A program made the position numbers and the translations under genes. From contig NZ_JAFBBQ010000001.1 in assembly GCF_016907255.1 (NCBI RefSeq), positions 2,728,001 to 2,792,000 on the forward strand: a stretch of DNA of 64,000 nt, in the 5' to 3' direction. Below are positions 17,875 through 25,365 of this stretch, one piece after another (position 1 is the stretch's first letter; each line of letters starts with the position of its first letter). The notes beneath the pieces were generated by a model. It saw only the letters and a program-made list of their open reading frames with translations. It did no database searches and had not been told where the DNA came from. The DNA comes from Microbacterium keratanolyticum (lineage in GTDB: Bacteria > Actinomycetota > Actinomycetes > Actinomycetales > Microbacteriaceae).

Positions 17875-19812
17875 CTATTCGGAGGCGAAGACGCGCACCT
17901 TCGCACCGCGGTCGAGCATCGTGCCGTCTTCGGGGTCGGTGCGCGTGGCTGTGAAGAGGCCCCAGATGAACTGCGGCACGCTCGTGTTCGGCTCGAAGCC
18001 CTGCTCCTGGAGAAGCGCCATGGCGTCGGCGAGGTTCATGCCTTCGACGTCAGGCACCTCGATGGGCTGGGGGCCCTGCGAGACGACGAGGGTGACCGCG
18101 TCGCCCGGGCGCCAGTTTCCTCCGTCGCTGCGGTCCGCGATGCGGATGACGCGGTCCTTCTTGATCTCATCGCTGTACTCGGTGACGGTCTCGTCGCTGA
18201 CCTCGAGCTGCTTGTCGCCCAGGGCCTTCGCCGCCTGATCGATCGTCATGCCCGTGACATCCGGAAGGGCGCCGAGCGAGACCAGCAACACGACCGTGTC
18301 TCCTTCGAACAGTGTGCATCCCTCGCCACAGGGGTACTGATCGCCGCCTGCGCGTGGCGCGACGTCGGCGTTGATGACGAGGCCTTCTGCGGCGCCGGAG
18401 AAGAGGGCGACGCTCTCGCCGACATTCGCGCCGATTCCTTCGAGGTACGCCTTGGCGTCTGCCTCTGACTTGCCGTTGAGGGGTGGCACCGTCTGCTCGG
18501 CAGGGCCCGTCGAGACGAACACCGTCACGGCGGTGCCCCGGTCGCTGCGTGTTCCGTTCTCCGGGTCGGTGCGAATCACGACGCCGACCGGAACGTCGAG
18601 AGAGTTCTCGCTCGCCTCCGTGGGCACGAAGCCCTGCTCCGTGAGGACAGCGGCTGCATCCGGATAGTTCGAGCCCGCGACATCCGCGATGGCGACGAGC
18701 GAGCCGGGGCCCGATCCGAACCACCATCCGGCACCGGCCGCCGCTGCGGCCAGCAGCAGAACGAGGGCGATGAGGAACCCGCCGCGGGCGCGACGCTTGG
18801 CACTGCGACGACGCAGGAGAGTGGCGTTGTCGAGTGGCGCGGCGCCGGCATCGATCGCCGTGGTGGGGGCACCGGTCGAGGTGCCGGGCATCACCAGCGT
18901 GAGGTCGCCGGAATCGACGAGTGAGGTGGCGGAGCGCGCGGTCTGTGTTGTCACCGTCGGCGTGATGCCCAGCTCGCGTTCGATCACGCGCAGCCGGTCA
19001 AGCATCTCCTGTGCGTTGTTCGGACGCTCATCCGGGGACTTCTCGGTCGCCCAGAGAACGAGCTCATCCAGCTGCTCCGGAACGCCAGGATTGCGGACAC
19101 TCGGACGGGGCACCGACTCCGTGGCGTGCTGGAAGGCGATCTGCATCGGCTGCTCGCCCTTGTAGGGCTGCTCGCCCACGAGCATCTCGTAGAGCATGAT
19201 GCCGAGGGCGTAGATGTCGCTGCGCGCGTCGGCGGTGCCACGGGTCACCAGTTCGGGCGCGAGGTACGCGATGGTTCCGAGCAGCTGCTGCCCGGTCGCG
19301 GTGTTCGCCGTCGTCGCACGGGCGAGTCCGAAGTCGCCGATCTTGATCCGACCGTCTTCCGCGAGCAGGACGTTCTCGGGCTTCACATCGCGGTGCACGA
19401 TGTCTGCGGAGTGCGCGGCGGCGAGCCCCGAGAGGATCGCGTCCATGATCGTGATCGTCTGCGGGATCGACAGGCGACGCTGCTCGCGCATGAGCTCGCG
19501 CAGCGTGATGCCGGGCAGGTACTCCATGACGAGGTAGGCGAGGTCGCCGTCCTGGCCCTGGTCGAAGACGTTGACGACGTTGGGGTCGGCCAGCCGGGCC
19601 GCGGCGCGTGCCTCCTGGATGAACCGGCTCTGGAAGACCGAGTCGTCGCTGAGGTGGCCGTGCATGACCTTCAGCGCGATGCGACGCTCAAGACGAAGGT
19701 CGGTGGCGACATAGACCGTCGCCATACCGCCACGGGCGATGCGAGCTCGAACCCGGTAGCGGCCGTCAACAAGCCGCCCGATGAGGGGGTCGGCCTGTTG
19801 ATTGATCGTCAC
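17875..19812 (-). CDS. pknL: Membrane Ser/Thr protein kinase with four PASTA domains (PknL-like)
   Basis: Kinase domain about 19-280: glycine loop RIARGGMATVY, catalytic Lys48, HRDVKPEN (Asp142) and DFG (Asp160). A juxtamembrane linker rich in Thr and Ala is followed by a transmembrane helix (about 345-366) and then about 275 extracytoplasmic residues forming four PASTA repeats, which bind muropeptide or lipid II in relatives. Synteny with aroG, the Rv2175c-type gene and the polyprenyl synthase points to PknL rather than PknB, although M. tuberculosis PknL lacks PASTA; corynebacterial PknL has them. The GTG start sits six bases after TAGACT, so the mRNA is probably leaderless. Confidence 0.9.
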   Translation of the reverse strand: MTINQQADPLIGRLVDGRYRVRARIARGGMATVYVATDLRLERRIALKVMHGHLSDDSVFQSRFIQEARAAARLADPNVVNVFDQGQDGDLAYLVMEYLPGITLRELMREQRRLSIPQTITIMDAILSGLAAAHSADIVHRDVKPENVLLAEDGRIKIGDFGLARATTANTATGQQLLGTIAYLAPELVTRGTADARSDIYALGIMLYEMLVGEQPYKGEQPMQIAFQHATESVPRPSVRNPGVPEQLDELVLWATEKSPDERPNNAQEMLDRLRVIERELGITPTVTTQTARSATSLVDSGDLTLVMPGTSTGAPTTAIDAGAAPLDNATLLRRRSAKRRARGGFLIALVLLLAAAAAGAGWWFGSGPGSLVAIADVAGSNYPDAAAVLTEQGFVPTEASENSLDVPVGVVIRTDPENGTRSDRGTAVTVFVSTGPAEQTVPPLNGKSEADAKAYLEGIGANVGESVALFSGAAEGLVINADVAPRAGGDQYPCGEGCTLFEGDTVVLLVSLGALPDVTGMTIDQAAKALGDKQLEVSDETVTEYSDEIKKDRVIRIADRSDGGNWRPGDAVTLVVSQGPQPIEVPDVEGMNLADAMALLQEQGFEPNTSVPQFIWGLFTATRTDPEDGTMLDRGAKVRVFASE

Positions 19813-19818
19813 CCTCAG

Positions 19819-19824
19819 AGTCTA
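19819..19824 (-). promoter_or_regulatory. Predicted -10 (TAGACT) of leaderless PASTA kinase gene
   Basis: TAGACT on the minus strand ends six bases before the GTG at 19812. It would give the kinase a promoter separate from the upstream LysM gene. Confidence 0.5.
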
Positions 19825-19894
19825 GAGAAGTCCAGCTGAAAGCCTTGGCAACGGCTCGCACATCCGCGGTGCGAGTCGGGAACGCATGGCCGGC

Positions 19895-20917
19895 TCAGCC
19901 GAGCTCGGCGAGCCACTGGTGCGCCTGAGCCTCCCAGGTCCCGTAGCGGGCCGGGAACGCCGAGATCTGCACGGCCTGAGCCGCGTCGGTGAATGCCATA
20001 GATTCCCAGCCTTCGAGATCGAGAAGGCCTGTCGTGGCCGCGCCGTTGGGGTCGGACGCGCCGCCGTAGAAGACGCGGATGCTGCGCGTGGGATCCATGA
20101 TCTGCTCCGGCGTGCCCCACCCTGTGCTGGGGCGCTGTTGAAACAGACCGAGCGAGTCGCGGTCGCCCCAGTCGAGGTTGCGCAGCCACGACTCCACCAT
20201 CGCGGTCGCGAGAGCGATGGCCACGCCGCGGTCAGAGACACCGAGTTCGCGACCGATGGTGATGATCAACTGCGCATTCGCGATCTGCTCGGCATCCAGT
20301 GTGGCCCACTGCTCCGTGAGCTCAGGCGGCACTGCGGCGGGCGCGGGTGCCGCAGCGGGAGCGGGTGCGGGGGCGGGCTGCGAGAGTGCGAGGGTCTGCC
20401 CGGGGTAGATGATCGAGTCGGGCCCGAGTCCGTTCGCTGCGAAGAGCTGATCCAGAGTGATGCCGTGTGCGCTGGCGATCGCATACAGCGTGTCGCCGAT
20501 GACGACCTCGTAGTTCGCGGCCGTGGGGGCGGCTACCTCGGAGGGCGCAGGAGCGGGAGTGGGAACCGCGGTGAGGGCGAGGACATCACCCGGGTAGATC
20601 ACCGATGACCAGGACAGCCCGTTCATGCTGAGCAGCGCGTCGACATAAAGACCGAAACGCTGGGCGATGTCGTAGGGCGTGTCGCCAGCGACGACCGTGT
20701 AGCTCGCGGGCGTTGCCGAAGACCCCGCTCCTGATGGGGCGGAAAGGGCGCTCGATGGCCCGGAGGTTCCGCGGAGCAGTGGGCGGATGTCGCGCGTGTG
20801 GCCTCTTTCCTCTGCCATCGCCGGGGGAGCGCTGAGCGTCGCCGCGACGGTGGTGAGGACGACCGCGGGCAGTGCCCACGGCAGATTCTGACGACGTGTC
20901 GCGATGGTGCCGGCCAC
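19895..20917 (-). CDS. Secreted protein with two LysM domains and a lysozyme-like domain
   Basis: The 340-residue protein has a signal peptide ending SAPPAMA. Two LysM modules follow (SYTVVAGDTPYDIAQRF and NYEVVIGDTLYAIASAH), joined and followed by Pro/Ala linkers. The C-terminal domain (about 220-340) contains ALATAMVESWLRNLDWGDRDS and GLFQQRPSTGWGT, a lysozyme-fold module common in actinobacterial cell-wall proteins; the Glu in MVES would be the catalytic acid. It likely binds and may cleave peptidoglycan. The GTG at 20917 is chosen from AAGGGGG upstream; the open frame begins 22 codons earlier. It lies 82 bp upstream of the PASTA kinase on the same strand. Confidence 0.85.
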   Translation of the reverse strand: MAGTIATRRQNLPWALPAVVLTTVAATLSAPPAMAEERGHTRDIRPLLRGTSGPSSALSAPSGAGSSATPASYTVVAGDTPYDIAQRFGLYVDALLSMNGLSWSSVIYPGDVLALTAVPTPAPAPSEVAAPTAANYEVVIGDTLYAIASAHGITLDQLFAANGLGPDSIIYPGQTLALSQPAPAPAPAAAPAPAAVPPELTEQWATLDAEQIANAQLIITIGRELGVSDRGVAIALATAMVESWLRNLDWGDRDSLGLFQQRPSTGWGTPEQIMDPTRSIRVFYGGASDPNGAATTGLLDLEGWESMAFTDAAQAVQISAFPARYGTWEAQAHQWLAELG

Positions 20918-21045
20918 GGTGACCCCCTTGTTCGGCGCAGAAGATGCCCTTTCGACGCTGTCACGGAAGGCACCACACGTCAACAGGAGTTTTCAGAGTG
21001 ACGCGTGTGATTGGTGTGAATTCGCAGACGATAGGGGAGGAGTAC

Positions 21046-21066
21046 ATGCCTCCCGAGGTGAGATAG
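21046..21066 (+). other. Possible six-codon upstream ORF
   Basis: ATG at 21046 preceded by GGGGAGG at 21034-21040 opens a six-codon frame (MPPEVR) ending in TAG at 21064-21066, eight bases before the GTG of the next gene. GGGAGG and CCTCCC (21035-21040, 21049-21054) could pair and hide this ribosome binding site. It may be a leader peptide or chance. Confidence 0.25.
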
Positions 21067-21067
21067 T
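21062..21067 (+). promoter_or_regulatory. Predicted -10 (GATAGT) of Rv2175c-type gene
   Basis: GATAGT ends six bases before the GTG at 21074. It is a weaker match than the other leaderless boxes because the first base is G. Confidence 0.35.
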
Positions 21068-21073
21068 GGGGGT

Positions 21074-21424
21074 GTGTCCGCATCTGAAACAACCCCTGTC
21101 CCCACCGAATGGCTCGCTCTGCCAGACCTCGTCGAGGTCCTCGGCGAATCGCTCGGACGCGTGCGCAGACTGCTCGATGAGCACTACCTGATCGGATCCC
21201 GTCGGACCGGGGTCTTTGCCGTCCCCGCGGTCTTCCTCGTCGATGGCGCTCCGCTGAGCTCTCTGCGAGGCACGGTGTTCGCACTCAAAGACGCCGGATT
21301 CTCGGACGACGAGGCGATCGATTGGCTGCTCGGCTACGAGGAGTCGATGGGTCGCGCGCCGATCGAAGCGCTGCTCGCAGGCCACAAGAGCGAAGTGCGA
21401 CGCGTCGCTCGCTCGCTCGCCTGA
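21074..21424 (+). CDS. Rv2175c-type DNA-binding protein
   Basis: This 116-residue protein has a winged-helix region (LPDLVEVLGESLGRVRRLLDEHYL, then the wing GSRRTGVFAVPAVFL) and a helical C-terminal domain (GFSDDEAIDWLL), matching the M. tuberculosis Rv2175c family. Rv2175c is phosphorylated by PknL near its N-terminus, and phosphorylation releases DNA. Here the short N-terminal tail carries Thr6-Thr7 (SETTPVP), a plausible phosphosite. The kinase gene lies about 1.3 kb away, separated by the LysM gene. The DNA target is unknown. It is convergent with the polyprenyl synthase gene. Confidence 0.87.
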   Translation: MSASETTPVPTEWLALPDLVEVLGESLGRVRRLLDEHYLIGSRRTGVFAVPAVFLVDGAPLSSLRGTVFALKDAGFSDDEAIDWLLGYEESMGRAPIEALLAGHKSEVRRVARSLA

Positions 21425-21426
21425 AG

Positions 21427-21453
21427 CCCCGACGTCCGTTCAGGACGTTCGGG
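21427..21453. terminator. Imperfect hairpin between Rv2175c-type gene and polyprenyl synthase
   Basis: CCGACGTCC pairs with GGACGTTCGG with one bulged T around a GTTCA loop. The right arm runs into the end of the convergent gene. It is a weak candidate. Confidence 0.4.
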
Positions 21454-22519
21454 TCGTGGCCGCCTGTGCGAGAGCGCGAAGCTCTTCCAGAGCGCCTGCG
21501 TCGAGCTTCGCTCCCTCAAGTGCATGGTCGGCCTCGGCCGCGTACTGCGCGATGAGGTCTTCCACCCGCTCAAGCGCGCCGGACTCGACGATGATCGCCT
21601 GCAGTGAGCCGATCTGATCGTTCGTGAGATTCGCGTCGCCGACGAGCTCGTCGATGCTTCGTCGGGCAGCGGGCGCCAGTTCCTCCCGTGTCCAGGCGAT
21701 GAGCAGGGTGCGCTTTCCCTCACGAAGATCATCGCCGGATGGCTTGCCGGTGACGCTCTCGTCGCCGAAGACGCCGAGGACGTCATCCCGCAGCTGGAAC
21801 GCGAGGCCTAGCGGGTGGCCGAATCCGCGCAGCGCGGACTGCTGCGAGGCATCCGCTCCGGCCAGCGCTGCGCCGATCAGCAGAGGCTGCTCGACGCTGT
21901 ATCGCGCGGACTTCAGCGAGACGATGCGCAGCGCACGTTCGGCGTGCTCGCTGTCATCGTTGACGCTCCACGCCGACTCCTCCGCGATGTCGAGGAACTG
22001 CCCGATCGTCACGTCCCGGCGCATTCGTGCGTACTCGGCGCGGACCGCGTCGGCGTGCGGATGCGCGCGCAGCGCCTGTTCCAGCAGATCGTCGCTCCAC
22101 GCGACGAGGAGATCGCCCAGGAGCACCGCGGCAGACCGGCCGAAACCCGTCGCGTCTCCGCTCCAGCCCGCGGTGCGGTGATCGTGCTCGAAGGCGCGGT
22201 GCGCAGAGGGGCGTCCGCGTCGCGTATCCGAGTTGTCGATGATGTCATCGTGGACCAGGGCGGCGGACTGGAAGATCTCCAGAGCCGCGCTCACATCCCA
22301 GACGGTGTCGTCGGCGGTGGCATCGGCTCCGGCGACTGTGCTCCATCCGGCATGGCAGAACCGTGCGCGCAGTCGTTTGCCGCCGTCGAGCGTTGCGGAG
22401 GCCGACGTCAGGAAGGCGCCGGCATCCGGGCCATAGCCTGCGGCCTCGGTGCGGATATGGGCGACGAAGGCCTCAAGACGGCGCGCGACCGCCTCGCGAA
22501 CGACAGAGGGTGTGGACAC
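21440..22519 (-). CDS. Polyprenyl diphosphate synthase (IdsA-like)
   Basis: This is a 359-residue trans-prenyltransferase that extends allylic diphosphates with isopentenyl diphosphate. First Asp-rich motif: VHDDIIDNSDTRRG (Asp91, Asp92, Asp95). Second: FQLRDDVLGVFGDESVTGKP, the variant usual in actinobacterial geranylgeranyl-type synthases. The product length (C20 or longer) is not determined here. The frame opens at GTG 22525, directly touching TAGGCT, but GTG 22519 lies six bases after that box and is preferred. Synteny matches idsA2 (Rv2173) beside Rv2175c. It may supply isoprenoid precursors for menaquinone, carotenoids or lipid carriers. Confidence 0.9.
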   Translation of the reverse strand: MSTPSVVREAVARRLEAFVAHIRTEAAGYGPDAGAFLTSASATLDGGKRLRARFCHAGWSTVAGADATADDTVWDVSAALEIFQSAALVHDDIIDNSDTRRGRPSAHRAFEHDHRTAGWSGDATGFGRSAAVLLGDLLVAWSDDLLEQALRAHPHADAVRAEYARMRRDVTIGQFLDIAEESAWSVNDDSEHAERALRIVSLKSARYSVEQPLLIGAALAGADASQQSALRGFGHPLGLAFQLRDDVLGVFGDESVTGKPSGDDLREGKRTLLIAWTREELAPAARRSIDELVGDANLTNDQIGSLQAIIVESGALERVEDLIAQYAAEADHALEGAKLDAGALEELRALAQAATTRTS

Positions 22520-22525
22520 CCTCAC

Positions 22526-22531
22526 AGCCTA
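22526..22531 (-). promoter_or_regulatory. Predicted -10 (TAGGCT) of leaderless polyprenyl synthase gene
   Basis: TAGGCT on the minus strand ends six bases before GTG 22519 and helps to decide between that start and GTG 22525. Confidence 0.45.
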
Positions 22532-22575
22532 CTGAGCACACAGCGAACATCTAGCCGCGCTGGCCCGGACACGCG

Positions 22576-22581
22576 TAGACT
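22576..22581 (+). promoter_or_regulatory. Predicted -10 (TAGACT) of DUF3040 gene
   Basis: TAGACT lies 27 nt before the ATG, leaving room for the GAGGGGG ribosome binding site. The -35 is not recognisable. Confidence 0.4.
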
Positions 22582-22608
22582 GGAAGCACCACCACCCGAG
22601 GGGGACAC

Positions 22609-22989
22609 ATGCCACTCTCTGAACAAGAACAGCGTCTTCTGGACGAGATGGAACGCCATCTCCTTCACAACGACGCAGACGTCGTCACGGCGCCTACGGG
22701 CGACCGTGCTCTCAGCTACCGCAATCTCATCTACGGGGCGGTTCTTCTTCTCGCCGGTATCGGTGGACTGATCGCTGGCGTGGCCGTCGGCGATGTGCCC
22801 GGCATCATCATCGGAGTCCTCGGATTCGCGGCGATGGTCGCGGGTGTCATCTTCGCTGCGACGCCCGTCCGACGCACCGGTGAGCGACCCTCGTCGCGAT
22901 CGCCGCGCGGCCCCCGTGCAGCGGCGCCGTCGGAGTCGTTCATGGATCGAATGAACGACCGGTGGGATCGTCGTCACGAAGGTCACTGA
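22609..22989 (+). CDS. DUF3040 small membrane protein
   Basis: The 126-residue protein starts MPLSEQEQRLLDEMERHL, the signature of DUF3040, followed by two close transmembrane helices (about 43-63 and 66-86) and a basic, disordered C-terminus. In actinobacteria this gene typically lies just upstream of mraZ at the head of the division and cell-wall cluster, as here, yet its function is unknown. The ribosome binding site GAGGGGG precedes the ATG. A strong terminator follows, so it is transcribed apart from mraZ. Confidence 0.9.
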   Translation: MPLSEQEQRLLDEMERHLLHNDADVVTAPTGDRALSYRNLIYGAVLLLAGIGGLIAGVAVGDVPGIIIGVLGFAAMVAGVIFAATPVRRTGERPSSRSPRGPRAAAPSESFMDRMNDRWDRRHEGH

Positions 22990-23005
22990 CCTTCTCATCT
23001 CTCTG

Positions 23006-23041
23006 AAAGACCCGGATGCTTCGGCATCCGGGTCTTTTTTT
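23006..23041 (+). terminator. Rho-independent terminator after DUF3040 gene
   Basis: A 14-bp stem, AAAGACCCGGATGC with its complement, closes a TTCG tetraloop and is followed by a T-run to 23041. It is the most classical terminator in the window. Confidence 0.93.
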
Positions 23042-23086
23042 GTTGCCCTTCTGTGCCCCTTCAGTGGGCTGAGGACGCATCTTCCC

Positions 23087-23101
23087 TCCACCACGCTCCA
23101 C
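23087..23101 (-). promoter_or_regulatory. Possible second MraZ site, reverse orientation
   Basis: On the minus strand two GTGGA units occur exactly 10 bp apart, about 85 bp before the main repeat array. The 10-bp spacing matches MraZ boxes, but two short units can arise by chance. Confidence 0.3.
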
Positions 23102-23181
23102 TCCGCTTCTTTCCTTGATTTCTCGGGGGTTCTGAGGACAAGTCCGAGGGGCCCTCAGGTGGATTCGCGCAAAAGATCATA

Positions 23182-23211
23182 GGAATGTGGGGGAAAGTGG
23201 AGTAAAGTGGA
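23182..23211 (+). promoter_or_regulatory. MraZ-binding repeat array (three 10-bp repeats)
   Basis: GGAATGTGGG, GGAAAGTGGA and GTAAAGTGGA run head to tail, with GTGG at 23187, 23197 and 23207. MraZ is known to bind tandem GTGG/TGGG-type repeats at 10-bp spacing upstream of its own gene and to control the dcw operon. The array ends 42 bp before the mraZ start. Confidence 0.8.
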
Positions 23212-23253
23212 GGTACTTCGCGGAGGCCGAACGAGAAGGGGGTGATCGGACCG

Positions 23254-23685
23254 ATGCTTCTGGGCACCCATTCCCCCAAGCTCGATGACAAAGGTCGCGT
23301 CATCCTCCCCGCGAAGTTCCGCGAAGACCTCGCGGGTGGCGTCGTCGTCACCCGCGGCCAGGACCGCTGTCTCTACGTGTTCAGCACGACCGAGTTCGAG
23401 AGCGTGCACGAGCGCATCCGGCAGGCACCGCTGAGCAACAAAGAGGCACGGGCGTTTCTGCGTATGTTCCTCTCCGGCGCCAGCGCCGAGATGCCCGACA
23501 GCCAGAACCGCATCACCATCCCCGCTCACCTGCGCACGTACGCGGGTCTCGGCAAGGAACTCATCCTCACGGGTGTCGGCGCACACGCCGAGATCTGGGA
23601 CGCCGCGGCGTGGAACGCCTACGCCGAGGGCCACGAAGACGCGTACGCCGAACTCGAGGAGGAGGTGATTCCGGGACTGTTCTGA
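23254..23685 (+). CDS. mraZ: Transcriptional regulator MraZ
   Basis: This 143-residue AbrB-fold protein regulates the division/cell-wall cluster by binding repeats upstream of itself. The two SpoVT/AbrB-like halves are visible: [23 protein letters not shown] and [22 protein letters not shown], the second with the usual DSQNRI element. A GTG four codons upstream could also be used, but the ATG at 23254 gives the canonical MLLGTH start. Repeats fitting its binding site lie just upstream. It is first in the dcw run; 99 bp separate it from rsmH. Confidence 0.95.
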   Translation: MLLGTHSPKLDDKGRVILPAKFREDLAGGVVVTRGQDRCLYVFSTTEFESVHERIRQAPLSNKEARAFLRMFLSGASAEMPDSQNRITIPAHLRTYAGLGKELILTGVGAHAEIWDAAAWNAYAEGHEDAYAELEEEVIPGLF

Positions 23686-23784
23686 CGAGGGCTGTCATGC
23701 CCAGCCGCTCCTGCCCCGACACACTTCCCCGGTGCCGGGTCGAGCGGATGGGGATCAGAGTCCTCGTCAACACACCGAGAGATC

Positions 23785-24750
23785 ATGAACCCGAACGACA
23801 TCCACATTCCCGTGATGCTCGACCGCTGTGTCGAGCTTCTCGCTCCCGCGCTGCAGCACGACGGCGCGGTGCTCGTCGACGCCACGCTCGGCATGGGGGG
23901 CCACTCCGAAGCGCTGCTGACCCGCTTCCCCAACATCCGCCTCGTCGGTCTCGACCGCGACACCGACGCCTTGCGCATCGCGGGGGAGCGGCTGGCCCGC
24001 TTCGGTGATCGCGTCACGCTCGTGCACACGGTCTACGACGCCATCGGCGAGCACGCGCGCGGTGCCTCCGGAATCCTGTTCGACCTCGGGGTCTCGTCGC
24101 TCCAGCTCGACGAAGCAGAACGCGGCTTCGCGTACTCCAAAGATGCGCCGCTGGACATGCGGATGGACCAGACCAGCGGGATCACCGCGGAGGAGGTCCT
24201 CGCGACCTACAGCGAGGGCCAGCTGCGCCGCATCTTCGAGCGCTACGGCGAGGAGAAGCTCTCCGCCCGCTACGCCCGCTTCATCGTGCAGGCGCGCCAG
24301 AGCACGCCGCTCACGCGCTCCGGTGAACTCGTCGACCTGCTCATCGAGGCGACCCCCGCCGCAGTGCAGCGCGCCGGTCACCCCGCCAAGCGCGTGTTCC
24401 AGGCCTTGCGCATCGAGGTCAACGCCGAACTGAGCGTCCTCGCCGACGCGATCCCCGCAGCGATGGATGCCCTCGCCGTGGGCGGACGCATCGTCGTCAT
24501 GTCGTACCAGTCGCTGGAGGATCGCCTCGTCAAGCAGGCGTTCACCGCGGCGTCTGCCTCCACCGCCCCTGCGGGACTTCCCGTCGAACTGCCCGAGCAC
24601 GCGCCTCGATTCCGCACCATCACCAAGGGTGCGGAACTCGCCACAGAGGAAGAACGCGCCACCAACCCCCGAGCGATCCCGGTGCGCCTGCGCGCCGCAG
24701 AGAAGCTCCGCGAGACACCTCGTGACGAACAGAGGAAGGACCGTCCGTGA
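23785..24750 (+). CDS. rsmH: 16S rRNA (cytosine-1402 N4) methyltransferase
   Basis: The 321-residue enzyme methylates C1402 in the ribosomal P site. Evidence: the N-terminal [13 protein letters not shown], the SAM-binding [26 protein letters not shown], then [14 protein letters not shown] near the C-terminus, all typical of MraW/RsmH. It is the second gene of the dcw cluster. Its stop overlaps the GTG of ftsL (GTGA), indicating coupled translation. No own promoter is evident. Confidence 0.97.
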   Translation: MNPNDIHIPVMLDRCVELLAPALQHDGAVLVDATLGMGGHSEALLTRFPNIRLVGLDRDTDALRIAGERLARFGDRVTLVHTVYDAIGEHARGASGILFDLGVSSLQLDEAERGFAYSKDAPLDMRMDQTSGITAEEVLATYSEGQLRRIFERYGEEKLSARYARFIVQARQSTPLTRSGELVDLLIEATPAAVQRAGHPAKRVFQALRIEVNAELSVLADAIPAAMDALAVGGRIVVMSYQSLEDRLVKQAFTAASASTAPAGLPVELPEHAPRFRTITKGAELATEEERATNPRAIPVRLRAAEKLRETPRDEQRKDRP

Positions 24751-25313
24751 GCATCGCCACCCCGCAGCTGCGGCTTCCCGTCACTCCGACGCCCGCCCCC
24801 GTCCGGGAACGAGCGCTGCGCCCGCTCGAGCGGCCGCAGCCCCGCCGTCGCCCGAAGCTCGCCTTCGCGATCATCGCTCTCGCCGGCGCCGCCCTCATCG
24901 GCATCGCGCAGATGGCGCTGTCGATCGCGACCACGCAGGACTCCTTCGTCGTCGCCGAGCTCACCCAGCAGCAGCGCGAACTCACCTGGCAGGCGCAGGC
25001 GATCGAAGAGTCGATCGCCGGTGCGAGCTCGCCGCAGGTCCTCGCAAGCAACGCCGACAGCCTCGGAATGGTCGTCGGCGGATCGCCCAGCTACCTGCGT
25101 CTGAGCGACGGTGCGCTGATCGGCATGGGGACGGCCGCCGGATGGAACTCCACGGTGAACCCGAACGGCTGGAGCGCCGTGCCCAACGCACTGGTCTCCG
25201 ACACGCCGCCGGTGGCAGAGGCCACAGCGCCCACCGGTGACGTACAACCGGTAGTGGAGGAACCCGCACTGCCTCCCGTCGCGCAAGGACTTCCAAGCCC
25301 GACGACGCGCTGA
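24747..25313 (+). CDS. ftsL: FtsL-like septum membrane protein
   Basis: This is a 188-residue bitopic protein: a basic, Pro-rich cytoplasmic tail (1-37), one transmembrane helix (about 38-59), a short heptad-like region ([26 protein letters not shown]) and a disordered Pro-rich outer tail. The sequence is poorly conserved, but topology and position between rsmH and the division transpeptidase identify it. In the divisome FtsL helps to activate FtsWI. The GTG overlaps the rsmH stop, with AGGAAGGA upstream. The family call rests partly on position. Confidence 0.8.
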   Translation: MSIATPQLRLPVTPTPAPVRERALRPLERPQPRRRPKLAFAIIALAGAALIGIAQMALSIATTQDSFVVAELTQQQRELTWQAQAIEESIAGASSPQVLASNADSLGMVVGGSPSYLRLSDGALIGMGTAAGWNSTVNPNGWSAVPNALVSDTPPVAEATAPTGDVQPVVEEPALPPVAQGLPSPTTR

Positions 25314-25365
25314 GATCCGCAGACGATGACCGCACGACCCCATTGAGACCGATGACGGAGAGCAG

